NCBI GenBank assembly: GCA_963763325.1
Contig: CAVXOL010000018.1
Span: forward strand, 124,001-188,000
Length of the DNA stretch: 64,000 nt
Direction of reading: 5' to 3'
DNA from: JBBECJ01 sp963763325
Lineage (GTDB): Bacteria; Chloroflexota; Chloroflexia; Thermomicrobiales; CFX8
Below are positions 19,734-28,836 of this stretch, piece after piece; within the stretch, counting starts at the first letter, position 1; every line of letters starts with the position of its first letter. The notes under the pieces were generated by a model. It saw only the letters and a list, made by a program, of their open reading frames with translations. It was not told where the DNA came from and did no database searches. Made by a program: the position numbers and the translations under genes.

Positions 19734-20591
19734 TCAGTCGCTGGCTTCAGCCAACTCGCGGCGACGGTCTTCGACCGCCGTCAGTAGCCGCCGCCGTTTC
19801 AGCCGCAGCGTCGCCAACTCACGGCGCAACCGCTCCTCCTCGCGCTTGATGTACTTGGTCAGCTCCGCCTTTGGCCGGCGGATCATCTTGCCGAGCGCGC
19901 TACCCTCCAGTGCCTTCAGCTGCCGCGCCAGTTCGTCGTACTTGACGTCGCGCTCGGCAACGCGCGCCTGGAGTGTTCCCAGGTCGCGGATGTCAGTCGT
20001 GTCCTGCGGCTTTGACCAGATCTCCAGCAACCGGTTGAGCTGATCGATATCACGCGCCTCGTTGGCCGCGTTCGCCATCCGCATGACTGCCTCACGCCGA
20101 CTGCGTTCAGCGGGGTCGCTCGCCAGATCCGGGTGAATGAGCCGTGCCAACGCCCGGTAGAGCTGCCGCAACGTGATGTCCTCATCACCGGCCGGGCGCC
20201 GGTTAATGACCGTTCCGCGCCGTTCCTCACGCTGCTGACGCCATTCGGCCCAGAAGGCGGCCTCTTCGGCGCGCTCGACCTGCTCTTCGTCGTCCAGCTC
20301 GACATCGCTCAGCGCCCGTCGCGCGAAGACGAGCCGTTCCAGCCGCGTTTCCAGCCGTCCGATCTCGGCGCTCATCCGCTCGTGGTCGCGGCGCAGCATC
20401 CCGATCCGGTCGTCGATTTGCATCTGGATCAGCCGCTGGTCAGATTCTTCGGCAGTAATCTTCGCCCGCATCGCATCGACCGCATGGTCGCGCCGCGCGA
20501 TCTGGATGATCAGGCGCACGCGCTCCAGCTCGGCTGGCAGCGCAGGGAGGCAATTGGGATGCGATTCCGTTGGCGAGTCCTGGTTCAGCAA
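19734..20591 (-). CDS. Coiled-coil protein with an internal J-like (HPD) motif
   Basis: A 285-residue soluble protein. Residues about 20-125 are a charged coiled coil. Residues about 135-180 form a J-domain-like helical hairpin: LRQLYRALARLIHPDLASDPAERSRREAVMRMANAANEARDIDQL, with HPD (Hsp70-contact tripeptide) in the loop. A second coiled coil runs to the end. The TTG start is weakly supported. It is a paralogue of the protein at 58843-59716: same order, and shared DxRIGxL before the J-like region. A J-type co-chaperone role is plausible but the domain is atypically placed mid-protein. Confidence 0.75.
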   Translation of the reverse strand: MLNQDSPTESHPNCLPALPAELERVRLIIQIARRDHAVDAMRAKITAEESDQRLIQMQIDDRIGMLRRDHERMSAEIGRLETRLERLVFARRALSDVELDDEEQVERAEEAAFWAEWRQQREERRGTVINRRPAGDEDITLRQLYRALARLIHPDLASDPAERSRREAVMRMANAANEARDIDQLNRLLEIWSKPQDTTDIRDLGTLQARVAERDVKYDELARQLKALEGSALGKMIRRPKAELTKYIKREEERLRRELATLRLKRRRLLTAVEDRRRELAEASD

Positions 20592-20721
20592 GGGTCCTGG
20601 CTACTCTGTCTCAGGTCGTCAAGCCCGGTTGGTGCCCAGACGCGTTCGACAGCTTGCGAACTCGCACGATTTTGGGCGTTCTGTCATTGTACCGGTTTGC
20701 CCGCCTGTCACCAAACCACAA

Positions 20722-20750
20722 TTGACGAACCGAGCCTGGCAACCTACCCT
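20722..20750 (+). promoter_or_regulatory. Promoter of the thiamine-diphosphate enzyme operon
   Basis: TTGACG at 20722-20727, a 17-base spacer, TACCCT at 20745-20750. The ATG at 20792 with GGTGGAGAG upstream follows after about 35 transcribed bases. Confidence 0.55.
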
Positions 20751-20791
20751 GTCGCCAGTTGCGAACGAACGCAGGCGAAGGGGGTGGAGAG

Positions 20792-22475
20792 ATGGCAAGG
20801 ATGAACGGCTGGCAGGCAGTGGTGCGCGGACTGGAGGCGGAGGGCATCCCGGTCGTCTTCGGCCTGCCGGGCAGCGCGAAGCACCTCTACGATCAACTCT
20901 ACGATTCAGAAAGGGTGCGCTCCGTCATGGTCCGCCACGAGACCTCCGGCGTCTACATGGCGATGGCCTGGGCGCGGATCCGCAACGAGCCCGCTGTCTG
21001 CTTCGGTAGCCCCGGTCCCGGCGTCGCCAACCTCGTCCCCGGTGTCCTCGAAGCGTACTCCGGCTGCACTCCCATGCTCGTTCTCGGCGTCCGGGCCGCG
21101 ACGAAGACCTACGGGATGGGCGCCTTCCAGGAGACCGACCACGTCGGGATGATGACCCCGATCACCAAGTGGGCGGCAACGATCGAGCGCACCGACCGGA
21201 CCGACTGGTACCTGCGCCGCGCCATCTCGATCGCGACGACCGGCCAGCCCGGCCCCGTTTACCTTGAGTTCCCCGCCGACATCGCCCTCCAGGATGACGA
21301 CTTCGGCGACTACGTCCCAGCCGTCCGCAACCTGCGCCCCGGCCCAGATCCCGCCGCGATCGCGAAGGCCGCCGACCTGATCGCCAGCAGCCAAACGGCC
21401 ACTGATCGTCTGCGGCGGTGGCAGCGTCCTCTCCGGCGCGGGACAGGCGCTGACCTCACTGATCGACGCCTACGGCATCCCGGTCCAGACCACCCCCGCC
21501 GGACGCGGCGTCATCGGTGAGTCCCACCCGCTCTCCTGCGGGATGGTCGGCCTCTACCGCACGACCTTCCCCCGCGAGCTCTACGACGAAGCGGACCTGC
21601 TCATCACCGTCGGCTCGCGGATGGAGGAGTTCCAGTCCGGCGTCTTCACATTCTTCCCGAAGGACGCGAAGTTCATCCAGATCGATATCGAGCCGTCCGA
21701 GATCGGTCGCAACTGGGTTCCCGATGTCGCGATCCAGTCCGACGCTTCGCTCGCTCTCCTCGCCCTCCGGGCCGCCCTCGCCGAACGCGGCCTGGCCCGC
21801 AACGACGGGCGTGCTGCCGAGATCGAGCAGCGTCGTGCTGCCGCCATCGAGGACGCCCGCGCCGATGCGATGAGCGACGATGGTACGCCGATCAAGGGCA
21901 AGCGCATCGTCAGCGAGATCAACCGCGTCTTCGGCGACAACACGATCCTGGTGAAGGAGAACGGCGGCCAGGACTTCTGGTCCTACTACTGGCCCTACTA
22001 CCAGTCGTTCGACGCCAACAGCGTCGTCCCGCCCGCCGAGCAGACCGTCATGGGCCTCGGCGTCATCGGCGCGATCGGCGCCAAGCTGGCCGCGCCGGAG
22101 CGCCAGGTCGTCTCAACCACCGGCGACGGCGCCTTCCAGATGGCGTTCCACGAGCTTCCGACCGCCGTTCAGGAAAAGGCGCCCGTTACCTGGGTCGTCC
22201 TCAACGACGGCGCACTCGGCTGGCCGCAGTGGACCCAGACGACTCAACTCGACGGCCGCTACATCGCGACCTCGTTCGACCCGCAGTTCGACTTCGTCGC
22301 CGTCGCCAAGGCCGCCGGTTGTGACGGCATCCGCGTTGAATCAGCCGACGGACTTGCCGAAGCCCTGGAACGCGCCCGCCGCGCCAACGCCGACGGCGTC
22401 CCATTCGTCGTCGATGTCCCAGTCGATCAGAACGACCACCACGCTGAGTTCGACGCGTTCCATCAGGTGAGATGA
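20792..22475 (+). CDS. Thiamine-diphosphate-dependent enzyme, acetolactate-synthase-like (one frameshift)
   Basis: About 560 residues with the three-domain layout of the pyruvate oxidase/acetolactate synthase family. The cofactor-activating Glu is in VRHETSG, and the C-terminal TPP/metal motif runs GDGAFQMAFHELPTAVQ to NDGALGWPQW. An extra A near 21394 (CAAACGG for CAACGG, a homopolymer) breaks the frame; without it the middle domain reads SSQRPLIVCGGGSVLSGAGQ. The reaction cannot be set from sequence alone; candidates are acetolactate formation or 2-oxoacid decarboxylation. Its stop overlaps the start of the VWA gene (ATGA), an unusual partner. Confidence 0.82.
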
Positions 22476-24014
22476 CGGCCACCATGTCGCACGTCCGCTA
22501 CCGCGCCTGGGACGGCACCCAGTCCATCACGCCGCTGGCGCCTGAGCAGGTGCTGGCGGCGCTCTCTGACGATCTGCTCTCCGGCAACATCGAGCAGGCG
22601 CTCGACCGCGCCCTCCATCGTGGCCTGACCGAACCCGACGGCGAACAGATCGCCGGTCTCGACCAGCTCCGCGACGCCCTCCGCGCCGAACGCCGCCAGC
22701 TCGAACAATCCCTCGCCAGCGACGAGCAGCTTCAGCAACTCACTGACGCGCTCCGCTCCGGCAGCGGCACCGAAGGACTCGACGCCGAAACCAGCGACCT
22801 CCTCGAAGCTCTCGCCGGCCACCCCGACGCGGCCCGTCTCCTCGCCCACCTCCCGGCCGACTCCCGCGCCCAGGCACAGGCCGCCCTCGACCAGATCGTC
22901 CGTCGCGGCCCGCTCGACCGCGAAGGCGGCTCGTTGGAAGACGCCCCTGAGTTCTCCGGCACACTTGCCGACACCCTCACCCGCCTCGGACAACTCGACG
23001 ACCTGGAGCAGGCCATCCGCCGCGTCCGCAAGGTCGCCGACATCGCCGAGATCGATCCCGCCCTTGTCCGCGCCGCCCTCGGCGAGCAGGCCGCCGACGC
23101 CATCGAACGCCTGACCGCATCGCTCCAATCATTTCGCCGACTCCGGCTTCGTCCGTGGCCCCGGTGGCAGGCAGGAGCTATCCGCCCGCGCCCTCCAGCA
23201 CATCGGCGACGAGATCCTGTCCGCCGTCCTCGCCCGCCTCGCCAGCCGCCAGCCCGGCGACCGTCGCCTGCTCCACCGCCCCGGCATCCACGACCTGACC
23301 GGCACCAGCCGCGACTACCAGTTCGGCGACCCACTCGCCCTCGACCTCAGCCGGACTGTCCTCCAGGCCGTCCGGCGCGGCACCGGCACGCCGGTCCGCC
23401 TCGACCCCGCCGACTTCGCCATCTTCGAGCGCGAAGATTCCGCCCGCGCCGCGACCGTCCTCGCGATCGACCTCAGCCGCTCGATGGGCGAGCGTGGCTA
23501 TCTGCTCGCCGCCAAACGCCTCGCGCTGGCCCTGACGACGCTTATCCGCACCCGCTTTCCCCGCGACATCCTGCTCCTGACCGGCTTCTCCGAATCGGCC
23601 CGCCCGCTCACTCCCGCCGAGCTCCCCCGCCTTGCCTGGGACCGCTTCGGCTTCGGTACCAACATTCAGGACGCGCTTCGCCTCGCCCGCGTCCAACTCG
23701 CCGCCCATCGCGGCATGCAGCGCAACCTGATCCTGCTGACCGACGGCGAGCCAACCGCCTACCGCGACCCCGACGGTCGCATCCACTTCAATCACCCGCC
23801 GACACCCGAAACGCTCGCCGCCACCTACGCTGAAGCCGACCGCCTACGCCGCGACGGCGTCTCCCTCGCCGTCTGCGTCCTCTCCGACGAGCTGCAGGTC
23901 GTCCGCTTCGCCGAGGAACTCACCCGCCGAACCGCAGGCGACCTGATCGTCACCGCCCCCGACGACCTCGCTTCCGCCATCACCCTCAACTACGGCCGTC
24001 GGCGCAAGCGGTAA
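22472..24014 (+). CDS. VWA-domain protein (one frameshift)
   Basis: About 513 residues. The N-terminal 210 residues are helical and charged. The C-terminal von Willebrand A domain starts near residue 325, with the metal-ion site DLSRSMG, the Thr region GFGTNIQDALRLA and LILLTDGEPT. This layout is seen in VWA proteins paired with MoxR-type AAA ATPases that act as cofactor or metal inserters, but no MoxR gene is here. A frame break lies near 23125; the sequence after it reads ADSGFVRGPGGRQELSARAL. It overlaps the thiamine enzyme gene by four bases and precedes the MFS gene by 13 bases. Confidence 0.75.
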
Positions 24015-24027
24015 GTAGCGCAGCCTG

Positions 24028-25219
24028 ATGCCGGATGTCGCCGCCGTCTTCCTGCGCTGGATGGCGCTGCGGGCGATCCTGCATCGCGGCTACTGGCTCG
24101 TCACCAGCCTCTACCTCGTCCTCGATGCCAACTTGTCGCCGTTCGAGCTCGTCTTCCTCGGTACCGCCCAGGGGATCATCTCACTTGCTCGTCGAAGTCC
24201 CGGCCGGGGTCGTCGCCGACACGGTCAGCCGCAAGTGGGCGCTCGTGATCGCCCATGCCCTGATCGGGGCCAGCATGGTGATCACCGGCCTGGTCACCGC
24301 GTTTCCGGCGCTCGTCGCGACGCAGATGCTCTGGGGGGTGGGCTGGGCATTCGCCAGCGGCGCCGACGTCGCCTGGGTCACCGATGAGCTCGATCGCCCC
24401 GACCGGATCGCTCGCGTCTTGGCCGCGTGGGCGCGCTGGGAACAAGCCGGATCGGCCACCGGCCTCGTTGGGTTCGGCCTCCTGGCTCTCGCCATCGGCC
24501 GTGGGCCAGCGATGGTGGCCGCTGGCGTCGGGATGGTCGCTCTCGGGCTCTACGTCGTCGCGCGCTTCACCGAAACGCACTTCACCCCGACCCGGTCGCA
24601 GCGCTGGAAGCAATCAACGGCGATCTTCAGGCGTGGCCTCTCCCTCGCGCGCTCCGACCGCGAGATTCTGCTGATCCTCCTGACGACGGTCCTGATCAAC
24701 GGAGCCGCCGAAGCCTTCGGCCGCCTCTATCCCAGGCATCTCGTCGCCCTCGGCTTCCCCGACCGGTCCGACCCAATCGTCTGGTTCACGGCGCTCGGCA
24801 TCCTCGCCTACGTGGCCGGCGCGCTCGCGCTCCGGATCGTCGAAGCGCGCATCGACGGTGTCGGCGTTGCCCGTCGCGTCTACGCCGCGGCCTGTTTCAT
24901 CGGCGCCATCGGCCTGCTTGTCCTTGTCGCCGCGCCTGGCTTCCTCATCGGCAGTGCCGGCGTCCTGCTCGTCGGCGGCGTCGGTTTGACCGTCACACGC
25001 GCCGTCGGTGTCATCTGGGTGAACCGCCGCACCACCAGCGACGTTCGCGCCACGATGCAGTCGATGCTCGCCCAGGCCGAGTACAGCGGCGAAATCCTCT
25101 TCGGCATCACACTCGGCGCGATCGCCCAAGTCACCAGCATCTCCTTGGCCTTTACCTGCTCCGCCGCCATAATCGCCCTCGCCGGCTTGCTGGTCATCCG
25201 GTCGCGCCCCCTCTCGTAG
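24028..25219 (+). CDS. MFS transporter (one frameshift)
   Basis: About 396 residues and roughly twelve membrane segments. The cytoplasmic loop 2-3 motif of the superfamily is recognisable as EVPAGVVADTVSRKWALV. An extra G near 24188 breaks the frame inside helix 2; correction gives GIISLLVEVPAGVVAD. The substrate is unknown; the fold resembles drug/metabolite exporters. It is the third gene of a run that starts with the thiamine enzyme, so it may export or import a related metabolite. Confidence 0.78.
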
Positions 25220-25310
25220 GGAATGGGCCTGAACCCAACGCTGCAGGCCCGACCGTCACACACGGTGGTGCTACACTGCCGCCCGGAGTGAGTGGAGAGG
25301 AAGATTCAGT

Positions 25311-26510
25311 ATGACTGTAACCGCAACCCTGCGTGACGAGATCGACGAGTGGCTCCCTGAACTGATCGAGACCCGCCGCGACTTCCACCGGCACCCGGAG
25401 CTGGGGCTGGAGGAAGTCCGCACCAGCGGCATCGTCGCTGATCGGCTCCGCGCGATTGGCTTTGAGGATGTCCGCACCGGCCTGGCCGTCACTGGTGTCA
25501 AAGCCGTTCTGCGCGGTGGCAAGCCCGGCAAGACGCTGCTCCTGCGTGCCGACATGGACGCGCTCCCGATCGAGGAGCAGAACGACGTCGACTACCGCTC
25601 GACCGTCAAGGGCCAGATGCACGCCTGCGGCCACGACGGCCACACCGCGATCCTGCTCGGCGCGGCGCGTGCGCTCTATGCCCGGCGCGAGGAGATCCCC
25701 GGCACGATCGTCTTCTGCTTCCAGCCAGCCGAGGAAGGACGCGGCGGGGCGCGACTGATGATTGCGGACGGCGTCCTCGAAGATCCGGCTGTTGATGCCG
25801 CCATCGGCCTCCACCTGATCAGCGACTTCCCGGTCGGTACGGCGGTCGCCGTCGATGGCCCGACCCTCTCAGCCGCCGACCGCTTCAACGTCACGATCCA
25901 GGGACGCGGCGGCCACGGCGCGATGCCGCACCGAACGATCGATGCCCTGTTGATCGCCGCCGAAGTCGTCACGACGCTCCAGAATCTGGTGGCGCGCGAA
26001 GTCGACGCGCAACAGGCCGCTGTCGTCTCGGTCGGAACCCTGCACGCCGGCACAACTGCCGCCAACATCATCGCCGACACCGCCACCCTCAGCGGCACCG
26101 TCCGCTGGTTCGACAAGGACGTCGGCGACCTGCTGGCGCTCCGCATTCCGCAGGTGATCGAGGGCGTCGCCGCCACGCTGCGCGGCAGCGCCGAAGTCGA
26201 GTACCGGCGCGGCGGAAAGGCGACGGTCAACGATCCGGAGGTGGCCGCGCTCGTTCGCGAGGCGCTCGCCGAGGTCGTCGGCCCGGAGAACGTCCAGTCC
26301 GGCCCGCGTATCATGGGCTCGGAAGACTTCTCCGAATTCACCCATCGCCTGCCGTCGACCTTCTTCTTCGTCGGCTCCCGCGACGACGCCACCGGCAAGA
26401 ACGCCGAGCACCACCACCCGCGCTTCGACATCGACGAACGCTGCCTCCCACTCGGAGTCGAAATGATGACCCGCTCCGCCCTCCGTTGGTTGGAAGCGAA
26501 CGCTGGATAG
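25311..26510 (+). CDS. M20 family amidohydrolase (hippurate/N-acyl-amino-acid hydrolase type)
   Basis: A 399-residue, intact metallo-amidase. Metal ligands are visible in RADMDALPIEEQ, HACGHDGHTAI, QPAEEGRGGARLM, IGLHL and, near the end, EHHHPRFDIDE. The domain order (catalytic, lid dimerisation near 185-295, catalytic) is standard. It releases an acid from an N-acyl amino acid. The short GC-rich leader carries GAGAGGAAG before the ATG. It lies 91 bases after the MFS gene on the same strand. Confidence 0.9.
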   Translation: MTVTATLRDEIDEWLPELIETRRDFHRHPELGLEEVRTSGIVADRLRAIGFEDVRTGLAVTGVKAVLRGGKPGKTLLLRADMDALPIEEQNDVDYRSTVKGQMHACGHDGHTAILLGAARALYARREEIPGTIVFCFQPAEEGRGGARLMIADGVLEDPAVDAAIGLHLISDFPVGTAVAVDGPTLSAADRFNVTIQGRGGHGAMPHRTIDALLIAAEVVTTLQNLVAREVDAQQAAVVSVGTLHAGTTAANIIADTATLSGTVRWFDKDVGDLLALRIPQVIEGVAATLRGSAEVEYRRGGKATVNDPEVAALVREALAEVVGPENVQSGPRIMGSEDFSEFTHRLPSTFFFVGSRDDATGKNAEHHHPRFDIDERCLPLGVEMMTRSALRWLEANAG

Positions 26511-26618
26511 CCGTGCCGTCGCCCTGATCCGCAGTGAAGGACGACAGGGGTGAGATCGGCGGTTCTGGTTGAGACTGAACGCGAATGCGGCCTGATGGAG
26601 CCAATCTCGGAGTGTCCA

Positions 26619-27892
26619 ATGACTGACCAGAGCATTACTACCGAGAAACCTGTCGTCATCGCCGGAGCCGGACCGGGCGGACTGTCACTTGCCCTCTGCC
26701 TCCACCAGCACGCTATCCCCGCCGTTGTCTGCGAGGCAGTTGCCGACCTGAAGCCGCTCGGTGTCGGCATCAACCTGCTGCCGCACTCGGTTCGCGTCCT
26801 GCACGACCTTGGGCTGCGTGAACCGCTGGAACAGTTCGCGATTCAGACCAGCGAACTGCGCTACGTCAACAAGTTCGGCCAGCACATCTGGTCCGAGCCG
26901 CGCGGCGTCGCTGCCGGCTACACCTACCCGCAGTACTCGATCCATCGCGGGGAACTCCAACTGCTCCTGCTGGAAACCGTCCGTCAGCGGCTCGGCCAGG
27001 ATGCGGTGCGGACCGGCTGCGCGCTGGAGTCATGGCGTGACGGTCCGGACGGGATCACCGTCCAGTTGCGCGACACGGCCGGCGCGACCAACGAGATCGA
27101 GGGCGCCTGTCTGGTCGCCGCCGATGGCATCCACTCGATCGCGCGCCGGCGACTCTATCCGGGCGAGGGGCCGCCGCGCTACTCCGGCCGCATTCTCTGG
27201 CGTGCTGTCACCGAGGGCTACTCCGTTCCTCGACGGTCGGACGATGATCATGGCCGGCCATCAGCACCAGAAGTTCGTCGCCTATCCGATCTCACGGCCG
27301 CACGCCGAGCAGGGCCGTTCTCTGATCAACTGGATCGCCGAACTGGACGTGCCGGACTGGATTCCGCCGCGCCAGGACTGGAACCGACAGGTGCCGAAAT
27401 CACGCTTCAGCGACCGATTCGCGAACTGGCGCTTCGGCTGGCTCGATGTCCCGTCACTGATCGACGGCCGCCGATGCCGTCTATGAGTACCCGATGGTCG
27501 ACCGCGACCCGCTGCCACGCTGGACCCACGGACGGATGACTCTGCTCGGCGATGCCGCCCATCCGATGTATCCGATCGGCTCCAACGGCGCCTCCCAGGC
27601 GATCCTCGATGCCGAATCGCTCGCCAACCTTCTGGCTGGAAACAGCGATATCCCAGCCGCGCTCCAGACCTATGACGATCAACGACGTCCACCGACCGCC
27701 AGCATCGTCCTCATGAATCGCGCCAACGGCCCGGAACAGGTTATGCAGTTGGCCGAAGAACGCGCACCTAACGGCTTCACCGACATCCACGATGTTATCC
27801 CCCGCTCGGAGCTCGAAGAGATCTCCGCACGTTACAAGCAGATCGCCGGTTTCAGCGTCGAGCAGGTGAACCGCAGGGCCACCCGGCAATGA
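26619..27892 (+). CDS. FAD-dependent monooxygenase, p-hydroxybenzoate hydroxylase type (two frameshifts)
   Basis: About 424 residues. The N-terminal FAD motif is VVIAGAGPGGLSLALCL, the second FAD motif is GDAAHPMYPIGSNGASQAILDAE, and an Arg-rich NAD(P)H region precedes it. The ATG at 26619 has GGAG nine bases upstream; longer starts at 26550 and 26595 are possible. Extra bases near 27221 and 27470 break the frame, the second in a GG pair (GACGGCC for GACGCC). Corrected, the protein runs to TGA at 27892. The substrate is likely an aromatic or heteroaromatic acid. Confidence 0.8.
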
Positions 27893-27960
27893 GCGCCATC
27901 CGCAAAACCGCGTTACCCTTACGCCAACAACAGTCCAACGAATCGAAAAGGAACACCCGA

Positions 27961-28752
27961 ATGTCCGACAAGCCGACCATCGACCAGAACCTGCGCGACC
28001 GCGTCCAGCAGCACTTCGGCGCGACCGCTCAGGAATACGTCACATCAGCCCGCCACGCCTCAGGCGGTGGCCTCGACCAGCTCGTTGAGCTGGCCGAGCC
28101 GACGCCTGACTCCGACGCGCTTGATATCGCCACCGGCGGCGGTCACACGGCCCTCGCCCTTGCTCCGCACGTCCGCCACATCATCGCCAGTGACCTGACT
28201 CCACAGATGCTCAAAGCTGCCGCAGGGTTCCTACGCGAGAAAGGCATCACCAACGCGTCGTTCGAGATCGCCGAGGCCGAGAACCTGCCGTTCGACGATG
28301 CCTCGTTCGACATCGTCACCTGCCGCGTCGCGCCGCATCACTTCAGCGATGTCCGCGCCTTCTGCAACGAGGTCGCCCGTGTCCTCCGTCCCGGCGGCCG
28401 CTTCATCCTGATCGACTCATACGCCCCCGACGACGACGCCTGTGACGAGTACATCAACCAGGTCGAGTGGCGGCGCGACAACTCCCACGCCCGCTCCTAC
28501 CGCATCCCCGAATGGCAGCAGTTCATCAAAGCCGCCGGCCTCACGATCGACCACGTCGAACCCTTCGTCCGCCGCTTCGAGTACGACGAGTGGACCGCCC
28601 GAACCCGGATGACGCCGGAAGCCAAAGCCGACCTCGAACAGTTCATGCTCAACGCCCCACAACGCGTCCGCGACTTCTTCCACGTCACCACCGTCGATGA
28701 CCACGTCGAAGCCTTCGACGACAACAAGGTCATCATCCGCGCGCGGCGGTAG
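27961..28752 (+). CDS. Class I SAM-dependent methyltransferase
   Basis: A 263-residue methyltransferase of the UbiE/Methyltransf_11 type. Motif I is ALDIATGGGHTALALAP near residues 52-68, the acidic motif is ASDLTPQML, and motif II/III are DDASFDIVTCRVAPHHF and EVARVLRPGGRFILID. AAAGGA lies upstream of the ATG. The substrate is unknown; the neighbouring flavin monooxygenase gene, 68 bases upstream, suggests they act in the same modification pathway. Confidence 0.85.
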   Translation: MSDKPTIDQNLRDRVQQHFGATAQEYVTSARHASGGGLDQLVELAEPTPDSDALDIATGGGHTALALAPHVRHIIASDLTPQMLKAAAGFLREKGITNASFEIAEAENLPFDDASFDIVTCRVAPHHFSDVRAFCNEVARVLRPGGRFILIDSYAPDDDACDEYINQVEWRRDNSHARSYRIPEWQQFIKAAGLTIDHVEPFVRRFEYDEWTARTRMTPEAKADLEQFMLNAPQRVRDFFHVTTVDDHVEAFDDNKVIIRARR

Positions 28753-28753
28753 G

Positions 28754-28821
28754 TATCAGGTGTCAGGCAACAGGAAGGGGTGGCTCGTGTGAACCACCCC
28801 GGAAGCCCCTGAAACCTGATA
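28754..28821. terminator. Nested hairpin between convergent genes
   Basis: Outer arms TATCAGGTGTCAGG (28754-28767) and CCTGAAACCTGATA (28808-28821) pair with one mismatch. An inner GGGGTGG/CCACCCC stem fills the loop. It separates the methyltransferase from the minus-strand oxidoreductase and can serve both. Confidence 0.6.
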
Positions 28822-28836
28822 TCTGGCTCCTACGTG

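Noticed and set aside
22463..23128. Minus-strand frame opposite the VWA gene
   Set aside because: Composition is that of an antisense shadow (Gly/Ala/Val/Glu-rich); the plus strand continues a VWA protein on both sides.
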